A DNA stretch of 64,000 nucleotides, taken from assembly GCA_018195615.1 (NCBI GenBank), contig JAGTPG010000002.1, forward strand, positions 5,077,501-5,141,500. The letters run 5' to 3'. This stretch comes from Streptomyces tuirus. GTDB taxonomy: Bacteria > Actinomycetota > Actinomycetes > Streptomycetales > Streptomycetaceae. Shown in pieces: positions 9,093-17,813 of the stretch. The position numbers and the translations under genes were made by a program. The notes beneath the pieces were generated by a model. It was not told where the DNA came from, did no database searches, and saw nothing but the letters and a program-made list of their open reading frames with translations. Numbering within the stretch: position 1 is the stretch's first letter; each line of letters begins with the position of its first letter.

Positions 9093-9304
9093 CCGGCAGG
9101 CGGGAGCCCTGGGGCCTGAGGCCGGAGTCCGGTCCGAGGCAGTGGATGTCGCGGCATCCGGACCGCCTGACTGGGTTGAAGCCGCGCGAGGAGAGACTGC
9201 TGTAGTCGTGACACCCCCGCTCCCACTCACGCAGGCCAGGGTGACGGATCCCTCACGCAAGCCTTCCGCAGAGGAGTGGACTGGCCCCCGCCCCCGGGCC
9301 GATC

Positions 9305-10242
9305 GTGGGCGACATGGACGATCACCGCGTGGCAGCCGACGACCCCGACGGTAGTGATACGCCCACGAGTGCGGAGGCCGGTGAGGTCCGCCGTTTCTGG
9401 GGCCGGCTGGGTCTTCCCGGGCTGGTCGACGTGCACACGCACTTCATGCCCGAGCAGGTGCTGCGCAAGGTCTGGGGCTACTTCGACGCGCTGGGACCGC
9501 TGACCGGCGGGCTGGAGTGGCCGATCACCTACCGGAAGGAGGAGGCGGAACGCGCCGACATTCTGCGGGAGTTCGGCGTACGGGCCTTCACGGCCATGCT
9601 CTACCCGCACAAACCCGGCATGGCCCGGTGGCTGAACGGCTGGGCGGCCGACTTCGCACGCCGTACCCCCGACTGTCTGCACACCTCCACCCTCTTCCCG
9701 AGCCGGGCGTCGAGACATACGTCCGGGAGGCCGTGGAGGCGGGCGCGCGGGTGTTCAAGGCACATGTCCAGGTGGGGGCGTACGACCCGGCCGACGAGCT
9801 GCTCCAGCCGGCGTGGGGCGTGCTGGCCGAGGCCGGGATCCCCGTGGTCGTCCACTGCGGCTCCGGGCCCGCGCCCGGCAAGCACACCGGCCCCGAGCCG
9901 ATCGCACGGGTGCTGGCCCGGCACCCCCGGCTGCGACTGGTCGTCGCCCACATGGGGATGCCCGAGTACGAGGAGTTCTTCGACCTCGCAGAGCGGTACG
10001 GCGAAGTGCGGCTGGACACGACGATGGCGTTCACCGACTTCGCCGAGCAGCTCGCGCCGTTCCCGCGCCGGGCCCTGCCCCGGCTGGCCGGCCTCGGCGA
10101 CCGCATCCTGCTCGGCTCGGACTTCCCCAACATCCCCTATCCGTACGTGCGCCAGCTGCACGCCCTGGAGCGGCTGGGGCTCGGGGAGGAGTGGCTGCGG
10201 GCGGTGTGCCATGACAACGCGGCGGGGTTGTTCGGGGTGTGA
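9305..10242 (+). CDS. Amidohydrolase family protein (TIM-barrel), frameshifted
   Basis: A 312-residue metal-dependent hydrolase of the amidohydrolase_2 / ACMSD-like type. LVDVHTHFMP supplies the HxH metal ligands near residue 40; VFKAHVQVG, VVVHCGSGP and VVAHMGMPEYEEF are later barrel strands with His ligands; GLGDRILLGSDFPNIPYPY holds the conserved metal-binding Asp. The frame breaks in the C run 9697-9699, where one extra base joins TSTLFP to EPGVETYVREAVE. The GTG at 9305 or ATG at 9314 can start it; neither has a strong ribosome site. Members are hydrolases or decarboxylases of aromatic and cyclic acids. The last 120 bases occur again, inverted, at 15602-15723. Confidence 0.85.
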
Positions 10243-10250
10243 GGGCGGCC
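10128..10250 (+). repeat. Inverted repeat copy 1: 3' end of amidohydrolase gene
   Basis: This 123-bp block, from the codons for NIPYPYVRQLH through the stop codon and 8 bases beyond, matches the reverse complement of 15602-15723 with one substitution and one 1-base gap by eye. The match ends sharply at GGGCGGCC on the downstream side and fades on the upstream side. The two copies flank about 5.35 kb. Confidence 0.9.
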
Positions 10251-10539
10251 TTGTGCCAGATCATGGCGGACCTTGGCTTGGACGGCGGGCCGGACGGAGT
10301 GGTTCCCGGCATGGACAACGAACCGCCTCCCTGATGCTCGGAGGCACACGACGACTGGTCTGTCCTGATCCGGCTCCTGGGCCCCAACCGCTCTCGGTGT
10401 CCGGCCGTTGCGCGGCCGCCCCGTCTCCGTCCCGCTCGCGGCGTACCGGAGGCGGTCCCCGCACGGCGGACATTGATCAACTTGCGTCCGCCTGCCTCAT
10501 GCACCGCTACTTCGGCATGATCGGGTCGGCGAGAAGGAT
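10251..10539. other. Intergenic stretch without a recognisable gene
   Basis: The 289 bases between the inverted-repeat block and the membrane-protein gene hold no ORF with a plausible start, codon pattern or known motif on either strand. No hairpin stood out. Confidence 0.5.
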
Positions 10540-11571
10540 CTACGGTCGCTGGATTCCGCGTAGGGAATCAATGATGTCCAGACCATCGCGCGCCCGGCTG
10601 CCGTAGACCAGTAGGGCGGTTGCAAGGCCCGCACCCCCGACCGCGTATGGGAGCAGTGCGCCCGGGACGTCCAGGGCGTGTGCTCCGACTGCGGACATCG
10701 CACAGATTCCCAGGAGGACGACGAGCTTGAGCCTCTCCCAGTCGCGAACCGTCACAGGTTCAATTCCAGCGAGTTGCTCCTCGTCCAGCAATGCGCCGAC
10801 TCTGCCCTCGGCCTGTCGCTCAGCGATTTGCAGAAGCAGCAGTCCCAGTTCACGCAGTCCGTCCTCTGGTGACTGGTCGATACGATGTGTAGCCATGCGC
10901 AGCACACTGACTACCTGACGGGCATGCACCTGCAATGTCCTGCGTCGGTTCCTGTTTCGCCCGGGCATCGCGCCACGCCAGGCCCCGAGGATCTCTATTT
11001 CCAGCCGCTGAGTCCGTGCGGCGACCCTGTGCGCCGCGCTCGAACGACCCCCTCGGGTTTGCGTTATCGCCGACCCGGCCTGCGCTGCCACGGCAAGGAA
11101 TGGCACAACTCGGCGAAGCTGACGCTCGCGCGTCCAGCTTCGGGGCCGAAGGCGCCCACGCCAGTTCGGCAATCCGGCGAACAACAGCGGCAATCCGACC
11201 CAGACGGAACCAATGAAGGCGATGAACAGAACGTAGGCGGCGTATGCCACCGGCGTCCCGATCTCCTCATACGCGCCGGCTACCTGAGTTCCCAGCAGCC
11301 GCCCCCATTCGGACAGAACCGATCTGTGGCCGGTGTTGACCAGCTCGGCCGCAGGAACAAGCGTCGCAACACACACGACGAACCCATAGATCCACATGCG
11401 CCAGGCCAAGACAGGGATGACGAGACGGGTCCAAACCCTCATGCATCTGAGCGCGCGCTGAGGCCTCCGAGCAGAGGGCACGTAGACCTCAAGACCCCGT
11501 TCTACCGCAGACGGAAACTCCCTGGCCCACATGTCGAAGGCTGGCGACCAGAAGGGGAACGGCACTGACAT
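10540..11571 (-). CDS. Hypothetical membrane protein
   Basis: About 343 residues with an estimated four membrane segments: two in the N-terminal half (around WRMWIYGFVVCVATLVPAA and AAYVLFIAFIGSVWVGLPLL) and a pair at the C-terminus (LVVLLGICAMSAVGA; YAVGGAGLATALLVYGS). The central 130 residues are soluble, Arg-rich and probably cytoplasmic (RRTLQVHARQVVSVLRMA; RELGLLLLQIAERQAEG, helical). No family recognised. Codon use is slightly less biased than in neighbours. Start taken at ATG 11571 with GGTGA upstream; a GTG at 11637 would add 22 residues. It is on the same strand as LacI but 100 bases from it, with no obvious link. Confidence 0.6.
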   Translation of the reverse strand: MSVPFPFWSPAFDMWAREFPSAVERGLEVYVPSARRPQRALRCMRVWTRLVIPVLAWRMWIYGFVVCVATLVPAAELVNTGHRSVLSEWGRLLGTQVAGAYEEIGTPVAYAAYVLFIAFIGSVWVGLPLLFAGLPNWRGRLRPRSWTRERQLRRVVPFLAVAAQAGSAITQTRGGRSSAAHRVAARTQRLEIEILGAWRGAMPGRNRNRRRTLQVHARQVVSVLRMATHRIDQSPEDGLRELGLLLLQIAERQAEGRVGALLDEEQLAGIEPVTVRDWERLKLVVLLGICAMSAVGAHALDVPGALLPYAVGGAGLATALLVYGSRARDGLDIIDSLRGIQRP

Positions 11572-11673
11572 GACGCCAATTTCACCAGGCGGGCACAACT
11601 GGCGGAGGGGAACGCGAAGGTGACGGAAGCCGGCCACAGGGCATCGACTCGCCTTTCATTGGCCGCCCGCTCG

Positions 11674-12749
11674 TCATCGCGCCTGTTGCCGTGCTCCCGC
11701 CGCCCGTCGGTCTCGGCACGGCACCCCCGTACTCTCCCGCACCACCACCCGCGTAGGCACCAACGTCGTCCCGTGCTTCCCCCGTCCTGCCGCATCTTGC
11801 TCAGGACGCCTTCCACGCACAGCCGCCCCACCTCGGCGAAGTCCTGGTGGATGGTCGTGAGGGGTGGGAGGAAGGACGCGGATTCGGGGATGTCGTCGAA
11901 GCCGATGACGCTGATGTCGCCGGGGACGCGCAGGCCGCGTTCGTGCAGGGCCCGGAGCAGGCCCAGGGCCATCTGGTCGTTGGCCGCGAACACCGCCGTG
12001 CAGTCCGGCTCGTCGGCCAGTCGCAGACCGGCCCGGTAGCCGGACTCGGCCGACCAGTCGCCCCGGACCAGGGGCGGCGGGACCCGGCCGGACTCGGTGA
12101 GCGTGGCGCGCCAGGCGTTGGCGCGGCGCTGGGCGGCGAAGGAGTCCTCGGGGCCGGCCAGGTGCCACACCGTGTCGTGGTCGAGGTCCAGCAGGTGCCG
12201 TACGGCGTCCCGCGCTCCGCCCGCCTGGTCGGTGTCGACCACGGTGTAGCGGTCGCCGGCGTCGGAGTCGGCCACCACGACCTGGACGCCGGGCGGGAGG
12301 GACACCGTCGCCGCGTCCAGCAGGTGGATCTCCATGATGACGATGACGGCGTCCACGGCGAGCTCGCCCAGGCGGGAGAAGGCGCCGTTCACCTCGTCCT
12401 GGGTGGGGACGGCGACGGGCAGCAGCGTGACGGCGTAGCCGTGCTGGGCGGCGGAGGTGGCGATGGCCTCCAGGGTGCGGATGTTGCCCATGGTGGAGAG
12501 GGAGAAGGTGATCACGCCGAGGGTGCGGAACTCGCCCCGTCTGAGGGCCCGGGCCGCGCTGTTGGGGCGGTACCCCAGTTCCCGCATCGCGGCCAGGACC
12601 TGCCGGCGGGTGTCCTCGGTGACTCCGGGGAAGCCGTTGGAGACGCGGGAGACCGTCTGGGAGGAGACACCGGCGAGCCGTGCGACGTCGGCCATGGAGG
12701 CGCCCTGGCGGGGGCGGGCCGCACGCCTTCTCGTACGGCTCGTGCCCAT
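11674..12749 (-). CDS. LacI family transcriptional repressor, frameshifted at the C-terminus
   Basis: A 358-residue sugar-responsive repressor. Residues about 19-75 are the LacI DNA-binding domain (ADVARLAGVSSQTVSRVSNG, RRQVLAAMRELGYRPN, AARALRRG). The rest is the periplasmic-binding-protein-like effector domain (LGVITFS, AVFAANDQMALGLL, ISVIGFDDIPES, LTTIHQDF). The frame breaks in the C run 11779-11783; one extra base gives the usual ending GTTLVPTRVVVREST and a stop at 11674. Without it the frame runs on to 11502. ATG 12749 has GAGGAAGAACC. It is divergent from the GH30 gene and faces a perfect palindrome at 12855-12870, so it most likely represses that glycanase until a sugar ligand binds. 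Confidence 0.9.
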
Positions 12750-12812
12750 CGGTTCTTCCTCGCCGTCCACTGTGCCCACCTGCCCCTCTGCATTTCGGTC
12801 CGGAACGACTCC

Positions 12813-12843
12813 TTGACCCCCGAGATTCGGACAGTGTAGACAT
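12813..12843 (+). promoter_or_regulatory. Probable promoter of the GH30 gene
   Basis: TTGACC (12813-12818) and TAGACAT (12837-12843) are separated by 18 bases, a good match to the HrdB-type -35 and -10 pattern, reading towards the GH30 gene. The predicted transcription start falls just before the LacI operator. Confidence 0.55.
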
Positions 12844-12854
12844 CCCGCCAGTGG

Positions 12855-12870
12855 ATGTTTACGTAAACAT
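12855..12870. promoter_or_regulatory. LacI-family operator palindrome
   Basis: ATGTTTACGTAAACAT is a perfect 16-bp palindrome with the central CG typical of LacI/GalR operators. It starts 12 bases after the likely -10 box, so a bound dimer would sit over the transcription start and early leader and block the GH30 promoter. It is 106 bases upstream of the LacI start codon, so autoregulation is possible. Confidence 0.75.
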
Positions 12871-12984
12871 TGCCTAGCCGAAATCGTACGAGAAGGCCCC
12901 AGATCCGCACCAGTCGCACCACGTAGGCCCCGATCTCCGCGCCGCCGGGACGCGCGGCACGCGGAAGAGTTGGAGTAACTCGAG

Positions 12985-15035
12985 ATGGCACAACGCACCC
13001 GTAAGAGAAGGCTCCTCGGGCCATCGGCGTCACCGCCGTGGCGACCGGAACCATCCTGGCCACCACCACCCTGCCCGCCGCGCACGCCGAGACCACCGCT
13101 CAGGCGGCCGGGGTCACGGTCCGGCCGGACCCCTCCTACTCGGGGGAGAAGTTCGAGGGCTGGGGCACCAGCCTGGTCTGGTTCGCCAACGCCACCGGCG
13201 ACTACCCGCCCGCGATTCGCGAGAAGCTCTACAAGCTCCTCTTCGGCGACGAGGGCCTCGCCCTGAACATCGCCCGCTACAACATCGGCGGCGGCAACGC
13301 CCCGGACGTCAAGGACTACCTGCGGGCCGGTGGCGCGGTCGAGGGCTGGTGGAAGGCGCCGGCGGGCACCACCCGCGAGGACGTCGACTGGTGGGACGCC
13401 GACGACCCGGGCGACTGGAACAAGAACGCCGACAAGACGCAGCGCTGGTGGGTCGACCGGATCAAGAAGGACATCACCCACTGGGAGACCTTCAGCAACT
13501 CGCCGCCCTGGTTCATGACCGAGAGCGGCTACGTCTCCGGCAACTTCGACGCCGGCCAGGACCAGCTGAAGCCCGAGTCGGTCGAGGACTTCGCCAAGTA
13601 CCTGGTGGGCGCGACCGAGCGGCTGGAGAAGGCGCACGGCATCAAGGTCGACACGCTGGACCCGTTCAACGAGCCGAACACCAACTACTGGGGCACCAAG
13701 CTCGGCCCGGACGGCGAGCCGACCGGCGGCCGCCAGGAGGGCGCCCACATGGGCCCCGAGCTCCAGCAGAAGGTGCTCCGCGCGCTGGGCCCGGTCCTGG
13801 AGAAGTCCCGTTCGAACGCGGAGATATCCGCGATGGACGAGACCAACCCGGGCACGTTCGCCACCAACTGGAACTCCTACCCCCAGGACGTACGCGACCT
13901 CGTCGCCCAGATGAACGTCCACACCTACGGCACCGGCCAGCGCACCACCGTCCGCGACCTGGCCAAGGCCGCCGACAAGCCGCTGTGGATGAGCGAGGTC
14001 GAGGGCGACTGGGGCGACGGCCAGAGCTTCACGGACATGCGGCCCGGCCTGGGCCTGGCCCAGCGCATCGTCGACGACCTGCGCGAACTGGAGCCCAAGG
14101 CCTGGGTGTTCTGGCAGCCGGTCGAGGACTACGACAACATGAAGCCCGGCGGCGAGTCCGCGAAGGGCGGCAACTGGGGCGAGATCCAGCTCCCGTTCAG
14201 CTGCACCTCGAAGGACACGCTGGAGACCTGCCCGGTCTACACGAACACCAAGTTCGACACGGCCCGCAACTTCACCCACTTCATCAAGCCCGGCGACCGG
14301 CTGATCAAGACGGACGACACGTCCAGCACCGCGGCGATCTCCCGCAAGGGTGACGCGGCGACCGTCGTCCACGTCAACAGCACCACCGACGCTCGTAAGG
14401 TCACCCTCGACCTGTCGAAGTTCGGCCGGGTCTCCTCCCGCGCCACGGTCACGCCGGTGGTGACCAGCGCCGACGGCAAGCTGGAGAAGCAGAAGGCCGT
14501 CCGGGTCACCGGCAAGCAGGCCACGCTCACCGTGCCCGCACAGTCGGTGACGTCGTTCCTCGTCAAGGGCGTCTCGGGGGTCGCCAAGGACGCGGCCGAA
14601 CTGCGGAAGGGCCACACGTACCGGCTGACCGGCGCCCAGAGCGGCAAGGACCTCACCATCGCCGACAACGGCACGGGCCTGGTCATCAAGAGCGCGAACG
14701 CCACCGACCCGGCCGGCCAGCAGTGGCGGGTCGAGCAGGTCCGCGGCACGGACAACCGCAAGCGGTACGTCTTCACGGAGACCGCCACCGACAAGCGCCT
14801 GGCCGTCCGCGACGGCGCGCTGGTCGCCGAGCCGGACGAGGGCCGCCGTGACGCCGCCGCCGAATGGATCATGTCCTCGACCGGCGACGGCACCTGGACC
14901 CTCGTCAACCGCGCCACCGGCCAGCTCCCGGACGTCTCGGGCCAGTCCACGAACGACGGCGCGAGCGTCGGCGTGTGGCAGCCGAACTCCGGGGCGAACC
15001 AGCGCTGGAAGATCACGGACGTGACGGGCGGCTAG
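12985..15035 (+). CDS. Secreted glycoside hydrolase family 30 protein with ricin-type lectin domain
   Basis: An exported 683-residue glycanase. ATG 12985 has GGAG 12 bases upstream; the first 35 residues form a signal peptide (QRTRKRRLLG, hydrophobic core, AAHA). The frame breaks in the G run 13018-13020 within the signal, where one added base joins the two parts. The GH30 (clan A) barrel covers residues about 45-400, with acid/base Glu in DPFNEPNTNYWG and nucleophile Glu in LWMSEVEGDWG; a beta-sandwich follows (to about residue 520). Residues about 530-683 are a ricin B-like fold with repeated QxW motifs (GQQWRVEQV, NQRWKITDV). Resembles endo-beta-1,6-galactanase-like GH30 enzymes, which would cut plant arabinogalactan side chains (inference). 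It is probably repressed by the divergent LacI protein. Confidence 0.9.
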
Positions 15036-15066
15036 CACTTCACGAGGCGTACGCCTTTGCCGATTC

Positions 15067-15118
15067 CGACGCCCCCGCCTGCCGCCGCCGCACGGTGCCG
15101 GCAGGGCCGGGGGCGTCG
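15067..15118 (+). terminator. Strong hairpin after the GH30 gene
   Basis: Arms CGACGCCCCCG..CTGCCG and CGGCAG..CGGGGGCGTCG pair over about 17 bp with a small bulge and a 14-base GC-rich loop, starting 31 bases after the GH30 stop. Probable intrinsic terminator without a U tail. Confidence 0.65.
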
Positions 15119-15199
15119 CGCTGGGAGCACCCCCGTGGCCATGGCCGCGTTCCCGTATTCCGGTGGCGGGCGGGGCGCCGCTCGTCGATGATCGCTCGC

Positions 15200-15582
15200 A
15201 TGGCCTCAAAGGTGGAGAACGTTGCGATCGACTGTGCGGACGCCTACCGACTGGCGCTCTTCTGGAGCGAGGTGACCGGACAGCCACTGCATCCCGAGGA
15301 CGGGCCGGGTGCCCCGAGACCGAGGTCATGCTGCCCGGCGGACCGGCCCTGTACTTCAATCAGGTCCCGGAGCCGAAGTCGGTGAAGAACAGGCTGCACC
15401 TGTGCCTGCGCCCGGACACCTCGCGGGAGGCGGAGGTCGAGCGACTGCTGGGGCTGGGCGCTTCGCTGGTCGACGATCTCCGCAAGCCCGACGGCTGGGG
15501 CTGGGTCGTCCTCGCCGACCCGGAGGGCAACGAGTTCTGCGTACTGCTGGCCGAATCCGAGCGAGCCGCGCTGTCCACATGA
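15200..15582 (+). CDS. VOC family (glyoxalase-like) protein, frameshifted
   Basis: A 127-residue single-domain protein like that at 2244: VENVAIDCADAYRLALFWSEVTG at the start, PKSVKNRLHLCL in the middle and ADPEGNEFCVLL at the end. The frame breaks in the C run 15312-15315; adding one base joins EDGPG to PETEVMLPGGPALYF. ATG 15200 is taken as the start; ATG 15188 in frame would add four residues. There is no clear ribosome site. It lies between the GH30 terminator and the duplicated amidohydrolase fragment. Reaction unknown. Confidence 0.75.
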
Positions 15583-15601
15583 CCTCCGCCGGTCGGCCAC
15601 T

Positions 15602-15723
15602 GGCCGCCCTCACACCCCGAACAACCCCGCCGCGTTGTCATGGCACACCGCCCGCAGCCACTCCTCCCGAGCCCCAGCCGCTCCAGGGCGTGCAGCTGGC
15701 GCACGTACGGACAGGGGATGTTG
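15602..15723 (-). pseudogene. Inverted repeat copy 2: fragment of amidohydrolase 3' end
   Basis: The minus strand repeats the last approximately 37 codons, stop codon and 8 following bases of the amidohydrolase gene ending at 10242. Just upstream the sequence reads ADFRPSNIPCPYVRQLH against SDFPNIPYPYVRQLH in the full gene, so weak similarity extends past the identical block. A 1-base deletion puts the last 20 codons out of frame. No start, barrel or metal ligands remain. It is either a relic of an old inverted duplication or the leftover of a deleted paralogue that was partly converted. Confidence 0.85.
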
Positions 15724-15774
15724 GAGGGCCTGAAGTCGGCCGCATTCGCGTGCCACCAGGAGCGATTCCGCCCC

Positions 15775-16128
15775 ATGACCGAGCCCACCATCCGCGTCCG
15801 GGAACTGAACCTCTACCGCCAGTACTTCGACCTCGTCACCGCCGGAACCAAGACCATCGAGGTGCGAGTCAAGTACCCGCACCTCGCCGACCTCGCCATC
15901 GGCGACATCATCCGATTCCGTATCAAAGGAGCGGATGAGACCTGTGACGTGAAGGTGCGGCGCGTGACCGAATACGGGTCCTTCGAGGCCCTGCTCGACG
16001 GCGAGGGAGCAGCCAACGTCAACCCGACGGTCGGCCGGGAAGAGCAAATCGTCAACATCCGCTCCATCTACAGCCCTGAGAAAGAGGCGCTCGGCGTATT
16101 GGCCATCGAGATCGAGCGCACTGGGTGA
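15775..16128 (+). CDS. ASCH domain protein
   Basis: A 117-residue protein consisting of one ASCH domain, a PUA-like fold thought to bind RNA or modified nucleosides. ELNLYRQYFDLVTAGTKTIEVRV is the conserved first strand-helix with the KTIEVR core; DLAIGDIIRF and the later CDVKVRRVTEYG strands follow the family order. ATG 15775 has CAGGAG 12 bases upstream. It is preceded by the amidohydrolase fragment and followed after 61 bases by an unrelated oxidoreductase. Some ASCH proteins are amidohydrolases of N4-acylated cytidine; which applies here is not known. Confidence 0.85.
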   Translation: MTEPTIRVRELNLYRQYFDLVTAGTKTIEVRVKYPHLADLAIGDIIRFRIKGADETCDVKVRRVTEYGSFEALLDGEGAANVNPTVGREEQIVNIRSIYSPEKEALGVLAIEIERTG

Positions 16129-16189
16129 CGACATGAACCTGGCCGGTTGATCGATTGTCCGCCCAGGGCGCGTGCAGCAGGATGCGAGG

Positions 16190-17062
16190 ATGCGTTTCTC
16201 GGTCAACATTCCCAACTTCGGTGACTTCGCCGATCCCAGGACCGTGGCGAAGGTGGCTGCGGCGGTGGAGCAGGCGGGGTGGGACGGGCTGTTCGTCTGG
16301 GATCACGTGGTGCATCGGGGGCATGAGGGCAGACCCTTCGGGGATCCCTGGATGCTGCTGACCGCCGCCGCGTTGGCGACCTCCCGCATCAGGCTGGGCA
16401 CAATGGTCACGCCGGTCGCCCGGCGGCGCCCGCAGCAGCTCGCACGCCAGGTGGCGACGCTGGATGCCGTGAGCGGTGGTCGGGTCACCTTCGCCGCGGG
16501 GCTGGGCGGGCCCATCGAGGACGAGTACGTGAGATTCGGGGACACCGCGAACCCGAAGGTGCTGGCAGAGCGGCTGGACGAGGGCCTGGAGCTGCTGCAG
16601 CGCTTCTGGTCGGGGGAGCCGGTGAACCACGACGGGCGGCACTACCAGGCACGGGACGTGACGTTGCTGCCCGCCACGGTGCAGCGTCCCCGGCCGCCGG
16701 TCTGGGTCGCCGGCTTCTGGCCGAACCGTCCCCCCATGCGCCGGGCCGCCCGCTGGGACGGGGTGGCGCCCCTGTTCCACGATGCCAGGCACGGCCACGT
16801 GCCTCCCCTGGACCAGGTCCGCGACCTCGTTGCCTACGTCAATACGCGGCGCGAGGACCGGTCCGACGCCGACGCTCCCTTCGAGATCGTGCTCGGCGGC
16901 GCCACGCCGGGTGGTGACGCGGCCAAGGCCCGTGATGTGATCGGCCCGTTGGCCGAGGCGGGGGCCACCTGGTGGGACGAGCGGCAGATCCAGACCAGCG
17001 ATGCCATCGACCGCCTGACACCGGTGCTGCGCCGCGTCGAGCAGGGGCCGCCGGTCCTGTAG
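16190..17062 (+). CDS. LLM class flavin-dependent oxidoreductase
   Basis: A 290-residue luciferase-like monooxygenase fold protein using FMN or F420. Signatures: MRFSVNIPNFGDFADPRTVAKVAAAVEQAGWDGLFVWDHV, LGTMVTPVARRRPQQLARQVATLD and RVTFAAGLGG, all characteristic of the F420-dependent branch; GQ at the active site is not recognisable. ATG 16190 is the natural start with GAGG very close upstream. It reads convergently with the two-component genes that end at 17122. Substrate unknown. Confidence 0.88.
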   Translation: MRFSVNIPNFGDFADPRTVAKVAAAVEQAGWDGLFVWDHVVHRGHEGRPFGDPWMLLTAAALATSRIRLGTMVTPVARRRPQQLARQVATLDAVSGGRVTFAAGLGGPIEDEYVRFGDTANPKVLAERLDEGLELLQRFWSGEPVNHDGRHYQARDVTLLPATVQRPRPPVWVAGFWPNRPPMRRAARWDGVAPLFHDARHGHVPPLDQVRDLVAYVNTRREDRSDADAPFEIVLGGATPGGDAAKARDVIGPLAEAGATWWDERQIQTSDAIDRLTPVLRRVEQGPPVL

Positions 17063-17121
17063 TGCGCCGAGTGTCCTCGCCGGACCGCAGCGCCGTCCCG
17101 CCGACGTGGCCGGTCGCACCG

Positions 17122-17813
17122 TCAAGCCGAGTCACGCCCCGGGCCCTCCCCGGGTGTCACCAGCCCCGCCTCGTACGCCACGATCACCGCCTGCGCCCTG
17201 TCGCGGAGTTCCAGCTTGGTGAACAGGCGGTTGATGTGGGTCTTGACGGTGTGGTCGGTGATGGTCAGGCGGTCGGCGATGTCCGCGTTGGAGAGGCCCT
17301 GGGCGATCAGGAGGAGGACCTCCGACTCGCGGGCGGTGAGGCGGTCCAGGAGGGGCCCGGGGGTGGTGGCCGGGCGGCGGGGGTGAACTCGGCGATCAGG
17401 CGGCGGGTGATGCCGGGGGCGAGCATGGCGTCGCCGGCGGCGACCACCCGTACCGCGTGCAGGAGTTCCGGGAACGTGGCGTCCTTCAGCAGGAAGCCGC
17501 TGGCGCCGGCCGCGAGCGCGTCGAAGACGTACTGGTCGAGGTCGAACGTGGTGAGCATCAGGGCCTTGGTGGCGCCGTCGGTCTCCTGGAGGATGGTGCG
17601 CGCCGCCTTGATGCCGTCCAGCCGGGGCATTCTGATGTCCAGGAGGGCCACGTCGGGGCGGTGGGCCAGGGCGAGGGCGACGGCTTGTTCGCCGTCCTCC
17701 GCCTCGCCCACGACGTCGATGTCGTCCTGAGTGGACAGCAGGTTCACGAACCCGGTGCGTACCACCGCCTGGTCGTCGGCCACGATCGCCCGGATCGGTT
17801 GCGCCGCCGTCAC
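17122..17813 (-). CDS. NarL/LuxR-type response regulator, frameshifted
   Basis: A 230-residue regulator. The receiver (residues 1-120) has VADDQAVVRTGF, the phosphoacceptor in DVALLDIRMPRLDG, the LTTF switch and the FLLKD lysine. The LuxR helix-turn-helix is in the C-terminal 65 residues (LTARESEVLLLIAQGLSNADIADRL; VKTHINRLFTKLELRDR). The frame breaks in the GC-rich linker at 17370-17384; one base restores PATTPGPLLDRLTARE. The GTG at 17813 overlaps the kinase stop by 4 bases (GTGA), so the pair is translated together. Targets unknown. Confidence 0.9.

Noticed and set aside
9073..9354. Possible 93-residue gene between the ATPase and amidohydrolase
   Set aside because: Overlaps both neighbours, Arg/Pro-rich low-complexity end, no ribosome site and no recognisable motif.
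10251..10539. Transposase or attachment-site remnant near the inverted repeat
   Set aside because: Looked for DDE motifs, terminal repeats and a tRNA end; none seen.
11502..15359. 1285-codon minus-strand frame covering LacI and GH30
   Set aside because: Only its LacI part is real; the rest is antisense to GH30 and joined because a base error removed the LacI stop.
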